From assembly GCF_009184865.1 (NCBI RefSeq), contig NZ_CP045096.1, positions 3,348,001 to 3,412,000 on the forward strand: a DNA stretch of 64,000 nt. Direction: 5' to 3'. The DNA comes from Streptomyces phaeolivaceus. Lineage in GTDB: Bacteria > Actinomycetota > Actinomycetes > Streptomycetales > Streptomycetaceae. A program made the position numbers and the translations under genes. This document shows positions 25,732 through 34,252 of this stretch, piece after piece (the stretch's first letter is position 1; each line of letters starts with the position of its first letter). The notes below the pieces were generated by a model. It saw nothing but the letters and a program-made list of their open reading frames with translations, had not been told where the DNA came from and did not search any database.

Positions 25732-26150
25732 CCCCCGACCAGGCCGCCTGGGTCCGCGAGCACGTGTGGCCCGCTCTGTGGCTGCGGAAGTTCGTCAGCT
25801 TCCCCGAGCCGTTCCAGCACTGCGACTGCCAGCGCCCGCCGACGCTGGCCTGCCAGGCCGGCCGACACCGGGCATGCCTCACCGGCGAGTTCCTCGCCCC
25901 CGAAACCGTGATCCAGAACAGCCGCCTGATCCCGGCGACGTTTCCCGAGGCGTACTTGCACCGCACGCCGGAGGACCGCAACGGGCGTCGGTTGATGTAC
26001 GGCAGGAACAAGCTGGCCTGGGTGTGGCTGACCGGGGTGCGGTGCCGCGAGATGTGCGCGTGTTCCTGCCACCTGGCGGCCCCGGTCCCGACCTTGACGA
26101 CGGTCGCGGAATCCGTGCAGCTCGGGCTGTTCGAGGCGGTGACCCGATGA
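25728..26150 (+). CDS. DUF6248-like prophage protein
   Basis: A 140-residue cysteine-rich protein (ATG 25728) that starts WVREHVWPALWLRKF and contains CDCQ, CQAG and CREMCACSCH. I recall similar Streptomyces proteins under DUF6248. No function is known. The cysteines suggest metal binding. Confidence 0.6.
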   Translation: MTPDQAAWVREHVWPALWLRKFVSFPEPFQHCDCQRPPTLACQAGRHRACLTGEFLAPETVIQNSRLIPATFPEAYLHRTPEDRNGRRLMYGRNKLAWVWLTGVRCREMCACSCHLAAPVPTLTTVAESVQLGLFEAVTR

Positions 26151-26602
26151 GCCGCGCCTCCGCCCACGGCCTCAGCAGCCCCCGCGCCGACGACTGGACC
26201 GTCCAAGCCCTCTGCGCCGACTCGTCGTACGAAGACATCCGCGACGACCTGTGGTTCGCACCCGCATCCCGGAAAGACGCCGTCGACGAGGCCCGGTTCA
26301 TCTGCCACCAGTGCCCCGTCCGCGACGCCTGCCTCACCGACGCGCTCACCCTCGAAGGCGCCGCACACCGATCCGAGCGGCACGGAATCCGGGGCGGCCT
26401 CACCGGTTCTCAGCGGCGAAGGCGCTACGAGAAGACCCTCCAGGGCCCGAAACGCCCGCCCGCCAAGTGCGGTACCCGTTCCGGCTACCAGAAGCACCGG
26501 AAGGACCGCACGGAGCCCTGCGCCGACTGCCGCAACGCCAACACCGCGTATCACCAGCGGCGCGCGGTCGTGCCGCCGAAGACCACCCGGATCGCGGCAT
26601 GA
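26147..26602 (+). CDS. WhiB-like transcription regulator, phage-encoded
   Basis: Wbl proteins bind a 4Fe-4S cluster through four cysteines and partner the main sigma factor. The 151-residue protein has them as ALC, ICHQC and DAC, followed by the G-rich turn GIRGGLTGSQRR (G[I/V]xGG) and a basic stretch. After the Wbl domain comes an extra CxxC tail shared with the protein at 24836. Phage Wbl proteins, such as that of mycobacteriophage TM4, can alter host division and exclude other phages; here that is a possibility only. Confidence 0.87.
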   Translation: MSRASAHGLSSPRADDWTVQALCADSSYEDIRDDLWFAPASRKDAVDEARFICHQCPVRDACLTDALTLEGAAHRSERHGIRGGLTGSQRRRRYEKTLQGPKRPPAKCGTRSGYQKHRKDRTEPCADCRNANTAYHQRRAVVPPKTTRIAA

Positions 26603-26787
26603 GCGCCCGCTGGTACGGCGGCCTCCACATCCGCGGCCTCGACCGAGACCAGACCCCCATCACAGACCTCTACTGCACCGCCTGCCACCACCACGAACGC
26701 GTCACCGGCCGGGCGAAGGTCACCGACTACCTGCGTGCGAACCCCCTCAGCGAACACCGCGCCAGGTGCACCCCCACGACCACCTGA
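26599..26787 (+). CDS. Small zinc-finger-like protein
   Basis: A 62-residue protein (ATG 26599) with CTACHHHERV and a further C at the end. It is probably a metal-binding finger. It is co-translated with the Wbl gene. Confidence 0.65.
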   Translation: MSARWYGGLHIRGLDRDQTPITDLYCTACHHHERVTGRAKVTDYLRANPLSEHRARCTPTTT

Positions 26788-26818
26788 AACCGGCAGCCGG
26801 ACCCCCACCGGCCGCCGC

Positions 26819-26854
26819 CGGGCCCGCCCCACTTCCCCCCGAGGGGCGGGCCCG
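26819..26854. terminator. GC hairpin in the early operon
   Basis: A perfect 12-bp stem (CGGGCCCGCCCC, 26819-26830, complement 26843-26854) with a 12-nt loop, in the first real gap after a run of overlapping genes. No T-tract. Confidence 0.5.
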
Positions 26855-26891
26855 GACCAACCGACCAGCACCACCAGCAGAAAGGCACACC

Positions 26892-27257
26892 GTGACCGTC
26901 CAGCCCGACACCGGCGAAATCCAGCAAGCACCCGTCGCCGCATTCCTCGCCCGCCACCTCAACGGCCGCACCGACGAGGAACTCTCCACCGAGTTCCACA
27001 CCCTCCTCGACGCCGTCCGCGCCCACGGCAAGAAGGGCTCCATGACGATCACCATCGTCGTCGACCCCCCGGCCAACGGCGTCGAATCCGCCCCCATGCC
27101 CATCGGCATCGAGTCCGCCGTCAAGGCCCCCAAGCCCACCCCGGTCAAGTCCCTCTACTTCCTCGACAACGACGGCATGCCCGTCCGCGAGGACCCCCGG
27201 CAGACCCAGCTCGACTTCCGCACCGCCCCCACCACCACCGACTACAAGGACGCCTGA
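26892..27257 (+). CDS. Early prophage hypothetical protein
   Basis: A 121-residue acidic protein starting at GTG 26892 (VTVQPDTGEIQQAPVAAF). The first 45 residues resemble short regulatory segments in other actinophage proteins (FLARHLNGRTDEELSTEF). It precedes the DUF2303 gene by two bases. Function unknown. Confidence 0.7.
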   Translation: MTVQPDTGEIQQAPVAAFLARHLNGRTDEELSTEFHTLLDAVRAHGKKGSMTITIVVDPPANGVESAPMPIGIESAVKAPKPTPVKSLYFLDNDGMPVREDPRQTQLDFRTAPTTTDYKDA

Positions 27258-27259
27258 CC

Positions 27260-28096
27260 ATGACCACCAGCTACACCAGCGCCCTCGCCAAGGACCTCGA
27301 CGGCGTTCAGTCCGTCATCGACATCGCCCAGCAGGCTGCCGAGCCGGCCGAGCTGGAGCCCGGCAGCGTCTACGCCTTCGTCACCCCGCGCGGTGTCGAG
27401 CAGGTTGACCTGACCGGCGATCGGTACAAGGACCAGCCCAGCCGGAAGCACGGCACCACCGTCGTCCGCGACGCCGTCTCCTTCCTCGCCTACTGGACCA
27501 AGCACAGCGACCCCGCCAGCGAGATCTACGCCGACGCCGAGAAACTCACCGTCACCGCCGTCCTCGACGCCCACCTCGCCAGCGCCGCACGCTGGGGCGG
27601 CCACCGCCTCCACCTCGCCCTCCGCGAGACCGAAACCTGGAAGCAGTGGATGCGCTGCGACGGACACCTCCTCTCCCAGGACGCGTTCGCCGAGTTCCTC
27701 GAAGACCACCTCCCCGAACTCCTGGAGCCCTCGGCCGCCGAGATGCTGGAAATCGCCCAGTCCTTCCAGGCCGCCGTCAAGGTCGACTTCCAGTCCGCGA
27801 CCCGACTGAGCAACGGCCAGCGGCAGTTCCAGTACGTCGAGACCCAGACCTCGAAGGCCGGCCAGAAGGGACAGCTCGCCGTCCCCGAGGCGTTCACGAT
27901 CGGCCTGGTGCCGTTCGAGGGCTCGGAGGGCTACAAGCTCACCGCCCGGCTCCGGCACCGGATCACCCCCGACGGCCTGAAGCTCGGCTTCAAGCTGGAG
28001 CGCCCCGACGACGTCCGCAAGACCGCGTTCGCCGACGTCGTCAAGGCAATCGGCCAGGAGATCAACACCCCGGTCCTGAACGGGACCCCGGCCTGA
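27260..28096 (+). CDS. DUF2303 family prophage protein
   Basis: A 278-residue protein (ATG 27260) typical of DUF2303 proteins in phage replication/recombination blocks: TVVRDAVSFLAYWTKHSD, VTAVLDAHLASAARWGGHRL, WMRCDGHLLSQDAFAEFLED, and a C-terminal strand-rich part ending FADVVKAIGQEI. The biochemical role is not established; it is usually near recombination or replication genes, as here. Confidence 0.82.
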   Translation: MTTSYTSALAKDLDGVQSVIDIAQQAAEPAELEPGSVYAFVTPRGVEQVDLTGDRYKDQPSRKHGTTVVRDAVSFLAYWTKHSDPASEIYADAEKLTVTAVLDAHLASAARWGGHRLHLALRETETWKQWMRCDGHLLSQDAFAEFLEDHLPELLEPSAAEMLEIAQSFQAAVKVDFQSATRLSNGQRQFQYVETQTSKAGQKGQLAVPEAFTIGLVPFEGSEGYKLTARLRHRITPDGLKLGFKLERPDDVRKTAFADVVKAIGQEINTPVLNGTPA

Positions 28097-28392
28097 TGGC
28101 CGCCCGGACGCGGGGCGGCGCCGACTCCCGCTGCCCCGCGTGCCGGGCCCCCGTCATCACCCAGCTCGTCGGCCAGCGAGCCGCCCTCAATGTGACCGCC
28201 GACCTCACCCCGCTCACACCCGCACAGCAGACGGAACTCCGGGAACCCAACCGGCTCATCTGGTGCCTGCTCACCAACAGCCTCGGCCAACACCGCCTCA
28301 CCTGGGCCACCGGCCACCCGCCTGACTGCGCCCGCGGTGACCACGTCACCGAACACCGCTGCCCGCCCGCCGAACCCACCACGCTCTTCTGA
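28096..28392 (+). CDS. Cysteine-containing small protein
   Basis: A 98-residue protein (ATG 28096, TGATG overlap) with CPAC near the start and two cysteines near the end, so a zinc-ribbon-like fold is possible. It precedes the helicase gene. Confidence 0.65.
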   Translation: MAARTRGGADSRCPACRAPVITQLVGQRAALNVTADLTPLTPAQQTELREPNRLIWCLLTNSLGQHRLTWATGHPPDCARGDHVTEHRCPPAEPTTLF

Positions 28393-28405
28393 GGGAGACC
28401 GCCCC

Positions 28406-30205
28406 GTGGACAACGTCCGCCACATGAACCGCGACACGGCGGACCAGGACGGCCCCAAGCGCACCAGCCCCCACGACGCCGAGGCCGAGAACTGGGTCGC
28501 CGGCGTCATCATGCACAGCCGCATCGCCTACCTGGAGTGCACCGAGGTCCTCGACCGCGAGGACATCTACCAACCGGCCGTCCGCCTCATCTGGGACGTC
28601 GTCGGCCAGATGGTCGCCGAGCAGAAGCAGCTCCACCCCATCACCGTCCGCGCCGAGATCGAGAAGCAGAAGCGACTCCGCGAGGTCGACAACGGGCTCC
28701 TCCTCAACCGGCTCGGCGCCCAGACCATCGACCCGCTGATGGCGCAGGCTTTCGCCGAGCGGATCGCCGAGATCGCCAAGGTCCGCCGCCACGACGAGCA
28801 CGCCAACCGCGTCAAGACCGAGATCGCCCGCGGTGCGACCGCCGAGGAACTCGACAAGCTCGACGAGCAGCACCGCCAGTACGAAGACCGCCGCGCCACC
28901 ACCGGCCACGGCCCCTCCCATCTCACCGCCGCGTTCCTCGACTGGAACCCCTTCTTCGCCACCAACTTCGGCGCCGTCGAACTCCTCCCCGGCAAGCTCC
29001 TCGCCCCCGGCCAGCAGATCACCATCGTCGGCGACGGGAAGGCCGGCAAGAGCCTCCTCGTGCAGGAGTGGCTGTGGCGCATGGCCACCGGACAGTCCTT
29101 CCTCGGCGACCGCCCCCAGCCGTCGATCCCGCTGCTGTACGTCGACGCCGAGAACGGCCACCAGGACATTCAGGAACGGTTCCTGTCTTACGGTGCCGGG
29201 CCCGGACGTATGGGCCTGATGACGTACGCGTCGTTCCCCCCGCTGCGCCCCTTGGACACTGCGGGCGGCGGCGCCGATCTGATGGCCATGGTCCGCGAGA
29301 GCGGCGCCCAGCTCGTCTGCCTCGACACCGTCTCCCGGTTCATCAGCGGGCCCGAGAACGACGCCGACACCTGGCTGTCGCTGTACCGGCACACCCTCCT
29401 CCCGCTGAAGCGGGCCGGGATCGCCTCCGTGCGCTTGGACCACCTCGGCAAGGACGGCGAGCGCGGCGCCCGCGGCTCGTCGGCGAAGACTCAGGACGTC
29501 GACCACGTGTGGGAGTTGCGCGCCCAGGGCGGCGGCGTCGTGGTCCTGAAGCGGACCCACACCCGTACCGGGATCGGCCCGGACGCGTTCGTGCTCGTGC
29601 GGCAGGCGCAGAAGGACGGCGACCGCTACCGGCCCGGCTGCACCCGGCACGTCCTCATGGAGTTCGACCGCATGGAGCCCGTGGCGGAGGGCTCGGTGGA
29701 GTGGCTGGTGCAGAAGATCGACGACCTCGGGTTGCCGAACGACGCCGGGAATCCGAGGACGATCGCGGCCCTCGCGCACGCCGGAATCAAGATCGGCAAG
29801 GACAAGATCGCGACCGCAGTCCGCAACCGGAAAAACCGGGACAACTTGGGTTCCCCGGAAACCTTCCCCGAGACCTTCCCCGACGGGGTTCCCGGGGAAC
29901 GTTCCCCGGGAACCTCCCCGGAAATCACAAAACCGCAGGTCAAACATTCCCCGGGAACCTCGCGGGAACCTTCCCCCGGCCCAGGTTCCCCCCCTTCCCC
30001 CCCACCGAAGGTGGGGGAAGGGGAGGGAGCACCCGCCGCAGAGGCTCCAGAACAGCCCCTCTGCACCGTCTGCCACACCCCCCTCACCGGCTACCGACTC
30101 GACCGCGGCTACACCACACACCTCGCCTGCGACCCCGAAACCGGCAGCCACCCCGACAGGCCCCAACACCCCACCACCGACGACGCCGAGAGGAACAGCG
30201 CATGA
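28406..30205 (+). CDS. Replicative helicase-like ATPase (DnaB N-domain plus RecA-like core)
   Basis: The 599-residue protein (GTG 28406 behind GAGGGAGA) is probably the phage replication ATPase. An N-terminal DnaB-type domain (DAEAENWVAGVIMHSRIAY) is followed by a RepA/RadA-like ATPase with Walker A VGDGKAGKSLLVQ (K215) and Walker B-like LVCLDTVSRF. The C-terminal part is a Pro/Gly/Ser-rich linker encoded by a dense set of DNA repeats (29849-30000) and a last CxxC segment (CTVCHTPLTGY). The linker DNA is the best candidate for a replication origin. Confidence 0.82.
   Translation: MDNVRHMNRDTADQDGPKRTSPHDAEAENWVAGVIMHSRIAYLECTEVLDREDIYQPAVRLIWDVVGQMVAEQKQLHPITVRAEIEKQKRLREVDNGLLLNRLGAQTIDPLMAQAFAERIAEIAKVRRHDEHANRVKTEIARGATAEELDKLDEQHRQYEDRRATTGHGPSHLTAAFLDWNPFFATNFGAVELLPGKLLAPGQQITIVGDGKAGKSLLVQEWLWRMATGQSFLGDRPQPSIPLLYVDAENGHQDIQERFLSYGAGPGRMGLMTYASFPPLRPLDTAGGGADLMAMVRESGAQLVCLDTVSRFISGPENDADTWLSLYRHTLLPLKRAGIASVRLDHLGKDGERGARGSSAKTQDVDHVWELRAQGGGVVVLKRTHTRTGIGPDAFVLVRQAQKDGDRYRPGCTRHVLMEFDRMEPVAEGSVEWLVQKIDDLGLPNDAGNPRTIAALAHAGIKIGKDKIATAVRNRKNRDNLGSPETFPETFPDGVPGERSPGTSPEITKPQVKHSPGTSREPSPGPGSPPSPPPKVGEGEGAPAAEAPEQPLCTVCHTPLTGYRLDRGYTTHLACDPETGSHPDRPQHPTTDDAERNSA
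29849..30000 (+). repeat. Iteron-like TTCCCCGGGAA repeats inside the helicase gene
   Basis: At least seven full or partial copies of a TTCCCCGG(G)AAC type motif occur here, several as palindromes (GTTCCCGGGGAAC, GTTCCCCGGGAAC). A short AT-richer stretch lies between them (29923-29948, AATCACAAAACCGC...). Clustered palindromic iterons plus an AT-rich patch within a replication gene match the pattern of many phage origins. No initiator was identified other than the host gene of the repeats. Confidence 0.65.
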
Positions 30206-30597
30206 CCATGCCCGCCCGCACCCACACCCCCGACCGAACCAACCCCGACGGCACCACCACCATCAAGATGCAGCGCGCCTGCAACGGCTGCGGCACCCAG
30301 CTCGGCGACGTCACCGACCAGGAGATGGCCCGAGGGATCAACGGGCTCCCACTACCCGACGTCCGCAAGGAATGCCCCACCTGCGGACCCACCGCACCCG
30401 AACCCCGCTGCCTGCCCATGACCACCGTCAACGGCGACAAGGCGTGCCTGGACGGGCAGTGCGACCACAGCGTCGAGCCAGGCGCCGACTACTGCACGAA
30501 CACCGACAAGCACACGGCCTGCCTCACCCACTCGACCATCCACAGCAGCGGCGCCATCACCCACGCCGAACCCTGGCCCTGCCAGCACACCACCTGA
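30202..30597 (+). CDS. Cysteine-rich prophage protein
   Basis: A 131-residue protein with paired cysteines (CNGCGTQLGD, CPTCGP) forming a zinc ribbon and four more cysteines in the C-terminal half. ATG 30202 overlaps the helicase stop. Function unknown; proteins like this are common in Streptomyces phages. Confidence 0.7.
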   Translation: MTMPARTHTPDRTNPDGTTTIKMQRACNGCGTQLGDVTDQEMARGINGLPLPDVRKECPTCGPTAPEPRCLPMTTVNGDKACLDGQCDHSVEPGADYCTNTDKHTACLTHSTIHSSGAITHAEPWPCQHTT

Positions 30598-30612
30598 CCC
30601 AGGAGCGCCCTC

Positions 30613-30936
30613 ATGCCACGCACCACAGCCGACACCGTCACCCCCGAAACCGCCGAAGAACTCCGCGCCCTCCACGCCATCGCCCGCACCGTCAACGGCA
30701 ACACCCCCCTCAACCACCCCTCCCGCAAGACCAACATCGAGTTCACCGAAGCCCTCGCCGCCCTCATCGAGCAGGGCGTCACCGTCTACCGGCTCGCGAA
30801 AGTCCTCGGCGTCGGCCACCGGAGCGTCTACAACCGCCTCGCACGCCACGGCTACCGCAAGCCCGCCCCCTCGCAGGCCGGGTTCCGCTATCGCGGCGTC
30901 ACGACGCATCCCAGCCGCAGACAGAGCGAGCCCTGA
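30613..30936 (+). CDS. HTH protein
   Basis: A 107-residue protein (ATG 30613 behind AGGAG) with a clear helix-turn-helix (VTVYRLAKVLGVGHRSVYNRL) in its second half. It may regulate prophage transcription or bind the nearby repeats. Confidence 0.75.
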   Translation: MPRTTADTVTPETAEELRALHAIARTVNGNTPLNHPSRKTNIEFTEALAALIEQGVTVYRLAKVLGVGHRSVYNRLARHGYRKPAPSQAGFRYRGVTTHPSRRQSEP

Positions 30937-30989
30937 CAGCCGCCGGTCATCCGGTTCCGCCAGCCCACGCGCACAAACAGGACGTGATC

Positions 30990-31766
30990 ATGACCAACCC
31001 GCCCGACACCATCCCCGACCAGATCACCATCACCCGGTCCGACCTCGCCGCGATCCTCGCCCACCACGCCGACGTGATCGCCGCCCAGTTTCGGGCCGTC
31101 TCGCCCTGGCAGCGGGCCGCCGCGCAGCAGCTCGACGAGCACGCGCACGCGCTGACCGCCGACAAGGAGACGCCAGCCGTCGCCGAACTCCTCGACTCGG
31201 CGCTGTCCTGCCCCATCGACCAGCCGCCGGCCGTGTGGGTCGACGGCGACCCGCTCATGTGGGCCATCGCCCAGGCGGTGCACGCCCGGTGTGAGACCGG
31301 TGATGGGGGGATCGTGCACGACGACCCCCGCACCATCGCCGCCGCTGCTGTTGCTGGCGCCCGGTCGTTGGTCCTCCGCGAGGGAGCCGACGCGGTGTTC
31401 GCGCTGGACTACGACGCGATGGTCGGCGAGGAGGGCGACGAGAACCTCGGCAGCATGCGGGAAGCGTGGGACCTCGGCACGGTCCACGGCTCCGAGTTGC
31501 TGCGCCGCATGGCCGACGAGCAGCCGACCGCGACCAAGCCCGAGCCCACCGACCGGGGCGACGTGCTGCGCGAGGCCGAGGCGGAGGCCGAGCGCCAGCT
31601 GGCGACGGTGCAGCGCGTCCGCCACGTTCTGGAGTTGGAGCCCGTCCTGAACCGCACCGCCCTGGAGTACCGAGGGCTGATCATTTCCGCGCTCATGGCC
31701 GACGAGGCGCAGCAGCCGGAGACCGATCCCGCCGCCGGGGTGCGGCAGGACGGGGCGCAGCCGTGA
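30990..31766 (+). CDS. Prophage hypothetical protein
   Basis: A 258-residue acidic, largely helical protein starting at ATG 30990. The N-terminus (ITITRSDLAAILAHHADVIA) and a coiled coil near the end (REAEAEAERQLATVQRVRHVL) are the only visible features. Unknown function. Confidence 0.7.
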   Translation: MTNPPDTIPDQITITRSDLAAILAHHADVIAAQFRAVSPWQRAAAQQLDEHAHALTADKETPAVAELLDSALSCPIDQPPAVWVDGDPLMWAIAQAVHARCETGDGGIVHDDPRTIAAAAVAGARSLVLREGADAVFALDYDAMVGEEGDENLGSMREAWDLGTVHGSELLRRMADEQPTATKPEPTDRGDVLREAEAEAERQLATVQRVRHVLELEPVLNRTALEYRGLIISALMADEAQQPETDPAAGVRQDGAQP

Positions 31767-31981
31767 CCTACCTGCTCACCGCGCTCCTGGCGCTCGCCGT
31801 CGGCTGGTGCTGGGGCCACCTCACCGCCCGCGTCGTGCACGTGCCGGTCGGCGCCACGGCCGCCCAGGACGAGACCGCGCTCTGTGCCGCCGACGAGCAG
31901 CTGCTCGGCGAATGGTCCGCCCACCTCGACCAGCTGACCGCCCCGTTCGACCCCGACACCACGAAGGACGACACCCCATGA
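31763..31981 (+). CDS. Small membrane protein
   Basis: A 72-residue protein (GTG 31763) with one N-terminal transmembrane segment (YLLTALLALAVGWCWG) and an acidic cytoplasmic tail. Overlaps both neighbours. Confidence 0.7.
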   Translation: MTYLLTALLALAVGWCWGHLTARVVHVPVGATAAQDETALCAADEQLLGEWSAHLDQLTAPFDPDTTKDDTP

Positions 31982-32724
31982 GCGACCACGAGCCCGACAC
32001 CTGCCGCTCCGTTGAGATCGACGGGGAGCTGATCCGCGTGCGCGGCGCAGCTGAGATGAGCGACGAGAGCCGTGCCGCGCTCGCCGAGGTGATCGGCGCG
32101 GCCAAGCGGAAGATCGCCGCCGAGCACCCGGGGCGCCTGACCGTCGACACGATCAACAGCGACCAACTCGACGCCCTCCAGCTCAAGGCCGCGCGCATGG
32201 AGCACGCGACCAAGCAGGCCGCCGAACTCAGCGTGCGCCTGGAGGACACCGAGCGCGAGCGAGACGGGGCGTACCGCGAACGCGCCCACCTCGTCGCCCT
32301 CCTCGCCGCCATGACCGACGGCGCAGTTCTCGCCCCGGCCCTCGACCTCGACGAACCCGGCTGGTGGATCGCCTACCTCAACATCGGCGGCCGACAGGCC
32401 TCCTGGCACATCAGCCCCCGGGACGCCACGCTCTTCGGCCACGTAGAGCACGTGACCGTGGACGACGCACGCGCGCAGTGGGACGGCCACACGACCGAGG
32501 AGAAGTACGCGGGCATCGCTGCGCACACAGCTGAGCTGGAGAAGACCGTGCGCGTGGTCGCTGCTCTGCACCAGTCCGCCGAGCAGAACGTGAGCCGCGT
32601 CATCGACCTGTACGAGCAGTGGGTGAAGGCCGGGCCGCCGCCCCTCGGCACGTCCGTGTCCCGATGGTGGGACGCCCGCCTCGTCGAGCTGCACGCCGCC
32701 CTCGACGAGCCCAAGGAGAGCTGA
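31978..32724 (+). CDS. WDGH-domain prophage protein
   Basis: The 248-residue protein has a coiled coil in the middle (ERERDGAYRERAHLVALLAA), a folded part with WWIAYLNIGGRQASWHIS, and then AQWDGHTTEEKY, the motif for which the WDGH domain is named. It is common in actinophages but its function is unknown. Confidence 0.75.
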   Translation: MSDHEPDTCRSVEIDGELIRVRGAAEMSDESRAALAEVIGAAKRKIAAEHPGRLTVDTINSDQLDALQLKAARMEHATKQAAELSVRLEDTERERDGAYRERAHLVALLAAMTDGAVLAPALDLDEPGWWIAYLNIGGRQASWHISPRDATLFGHVEHVTVDDARAQWDGHTTEEKYAGIAAHTAELEKTVRVVAALHQSAEQNVSRVIDLYEQWVKAGPPPLGTSVSRWWDARLVELHAALDEPKES

Positions 32725-32727
32725 CCC

Positions 32728-32997
32728 ATGGCCGACACCCTGCCGCCGTTCTCCGGCGACACCACCACTTGCCCCAAGTGCAGCCACACCCAAGCCGTCA
32801 CCCGCCACAAGGCAGCAGGCGAGCCAGGCTCACGCGACCCGATCACGTTCGGCCGATCACCCAAGGGGGAGCGCCTGGAACGCGAGTGCTGGCGCTGCGA
32901 CTTCGTGTGGGACGAAGCGCTGAACCCGCCGGTCGAGGAGGGGGAGCCGGACTCCGCCGAGTCGCCGTACTTCGCGAACCTGCCCGACCAGCCCTGA
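32728..32997 (+). CDS. Zinc-ribbon protein
   Basis: An 89-residue protein with CPKCSH and CWRCDF, a classical four-cysteine ribbon. ATG 32728 lies three bases after the previous stop. Function unknown. Confidence 0.75.
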   Translation: MADTLPPFSGDTTTCPKCSHTQAVTRHKAAGEPGSRDPITFGRSPKGERLERECWRCDFVWDEALNPPVEEGEPDSAESPYFANLPDQP

Positions 32998-33005
32998 ACA
33001 CACGG

Positions 33006-33047
33006 CAGGGGCGCGCCTCACGTCTGGCCAGACCGGCGCGCCCCCTG
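33006..33047. terminator. GC hairpin in the early operon
   Basis: CAGGGGCGCGCC (33006-33017) pairs with GGCGCGCCCCCTG (33035-33047), with a 17-nt loop and one bulge. No T-tract. It is one of several such hairpins in gaps of the early block. Confidence 0.5.
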
Positions 33048-33083
33048 GTGCTGATCACCGTACCTCGCACCACGGGAGCCACG

Positions 33084-33878
33084 ATGACCACCACCGCCGA
33101 ACACCTCACCCTCGTCATCCGCCACTGGCCCGACCTCCAAGAGGCCCTCGGCGGCAGGTCCGCACCCACCTGGCCCCCCGCCGGCCGCATGAACGACCAC
33201 CTCCGCACCCTCGACCAGGCCGACGACGAGCACGACGAGACCCACGCGCAGCAGCTCGCCACCCTCCGCGCCCCCGACGGCCGGACGATCGGCTACCGCT
33301 GCACCCACTGCGGCGACGTAGACCCGGGCCACTCCCACCCGGTCGGCGACGAGCGGGACCCGGCCCAGATCGGCGAACGCCCCATCCCCATCCGGCTGCA
33401 CATCCACGAGACCATGCGCATCGTCCGCACCGCCCTCGCCGACTGCGCAGACCAGACCGCGAGCAGCGTCCAACGCCCGGTCATGGGGCTGCTGCCGGAG
33501 GGCTACCCGAAGGCCGACCGCGTGCGGCGCGAACTCCTCGTCATGCAGGAACGCCGCGACCCCCGTCGCTGGTCCTGGGCGAGCGCCCGGCCCGACGCCC
33601 CGCTCACCGCCCTCTGGCTCCTCGGCCGCGTCCAAGGCGCGCCTGGTCCGTTCCGCCCGCTCACCGGCCCCCAACTCGACCACATCGGCAGCGTCGCCCG
33701 TAGCTGCGCCATGCGTGTCGAGGACGCCCTCGACGTCGGCGAACGCCGCGCCACCCTCGCCCGCCCATGCCCGACCTGCGGCGGCCAGCTGCACCTCCAC
33801 GGAGGCGCCGGCGCACTGCCCGTCGCCCGCTGCACGGCCTGCGGGCACGTCTGGTCGGGGCAGGCCGCCGTCGCCTGA
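33084..33878 (+). CDS. Prophage protein with two cysteine pairs
   Basis: A 264-residue protein (ATG 33084). One metal-site-like segment is CTHCGDVDPGHSH, and a zinc ribbon (CPTCGGQLHLHG ... CTACGHVW) closes it. Between them lies a helical region (RLHIHETMRIVRTALADCAD). Similar proteins occur in other Streptomyces prophages at the end of the early block. Function unknown. Confidence 0.72.
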   Translation: MTTTAEHLTLVIRHWPDLQEALGGRSAPTWPPAGRMNDHLRTLDQADDEHDETHAQQLATLRAPDGRTIGYRCTHCGDVDPGHSHPVGDERDPAQIGERPIPIRLHIHETMRIVRTALADCADQTASSVQRPVMGLLPEGYPKADRVRRELLVMQERRDPRRWSWASARPDAPLTALWLLGRVQGAPGPFRPLTGPQLDHIGSVARSCAMRVEDALDVGERRATLARPCPTCGGQLHLHGGAGALPVARCTACGHVWSGQAAVA

Positions 33879-33887
33879 ACACGACGA

Positions 33888-33911
33888 AGCCCCCGACCAC
33901 GGTCGGGGGCT
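33888..33911. terminator. Two-way terminator between convergent genes
   Basis: AGCCCCCGACC (33888-33898) and GGTCGGGGGCT (33901-33911) form a near-perfect hairpin between the rightward gene ending at 33878 and the leftward gene ending at 33925. It closes the early transcription unit. Confidence 0.8.
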
Positions 33912-33924
33912 CTCGCATGCCCGG

Positions 33925-34215
33925 CTACTCCTCGGCCTTCGCCTTCCTGCCCCGCTCCCCAGCCTCGATCTGCTGCACCCGCGCCAGCGAGATCCCCAAC
34001 GTCTTCGCGATCTGCCGGTAACTGACCTTCTGCGCCCGCATCGCGACCACCGCCTCCTGCCGGATCTCCCGCAGCCGCGACCCTTGCACCGGCCACGCGG
34101 CCAGCATCTGACCGGCCCTCTTCGCCCGCTCGGCCGGGTCCTCCAACGCTTCCAGCGAGTCGACGACATCTGTCACGAGCCGCACCTCCTCCTCATCGCC
34201 CGGCTGATCGGCCAC
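33925..34215 (-). CDS. HTH regulator, leftward (sigma-like/XRE type)
   Basis: A 96-residue protein starting at GTG 34215 behind GGGAG. The C-terminal helix-turn-helix (VSYRQIAKTLGISLARVQQI) resembles both XRE repressors and the sigma region 4 fold. It is alone on the minus strand in the middle of the prophage, with repeated operator-like sites directly over its promoter (34253-34302), so it probably regulates itself and the rightward genes beyond. Confidence 0.8.
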   Translation of the reverse strand: MADQPGDEEEVRLVTDVVDSLEALEDPAERAKRAGQMLAAWPVQGSRLREIRQEAVVAMRAQKVSYRQIAKTLGISLARVQQIEAGERGRKAKAEE

Positions 34216-34252
34216 GGCCGCTCCCTTCCCATTCCGGGAGCACGACGCTTGC

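Noticed and set aside
29849..30000. A CRISPR-like array
   Set aside because: The repeats are short, palindromic and variably spaced by a few bases, without uniform spacers. The TCTACCGCC repeats at 37535-37612 were rejected as CRISPR for the same reason.
28346..30169. A 607-codon open frame on the minus strand opposite the helicase gene
   Set aside because: High GC content keeps antisense frames open; its composition is Gly/Val/Leu/Arg-rich without any family motif, while the plus strand shows clear ATPase motifs. The same applies to long antisense frames at 21619-23547, 42628-44481 and 54655-56967.
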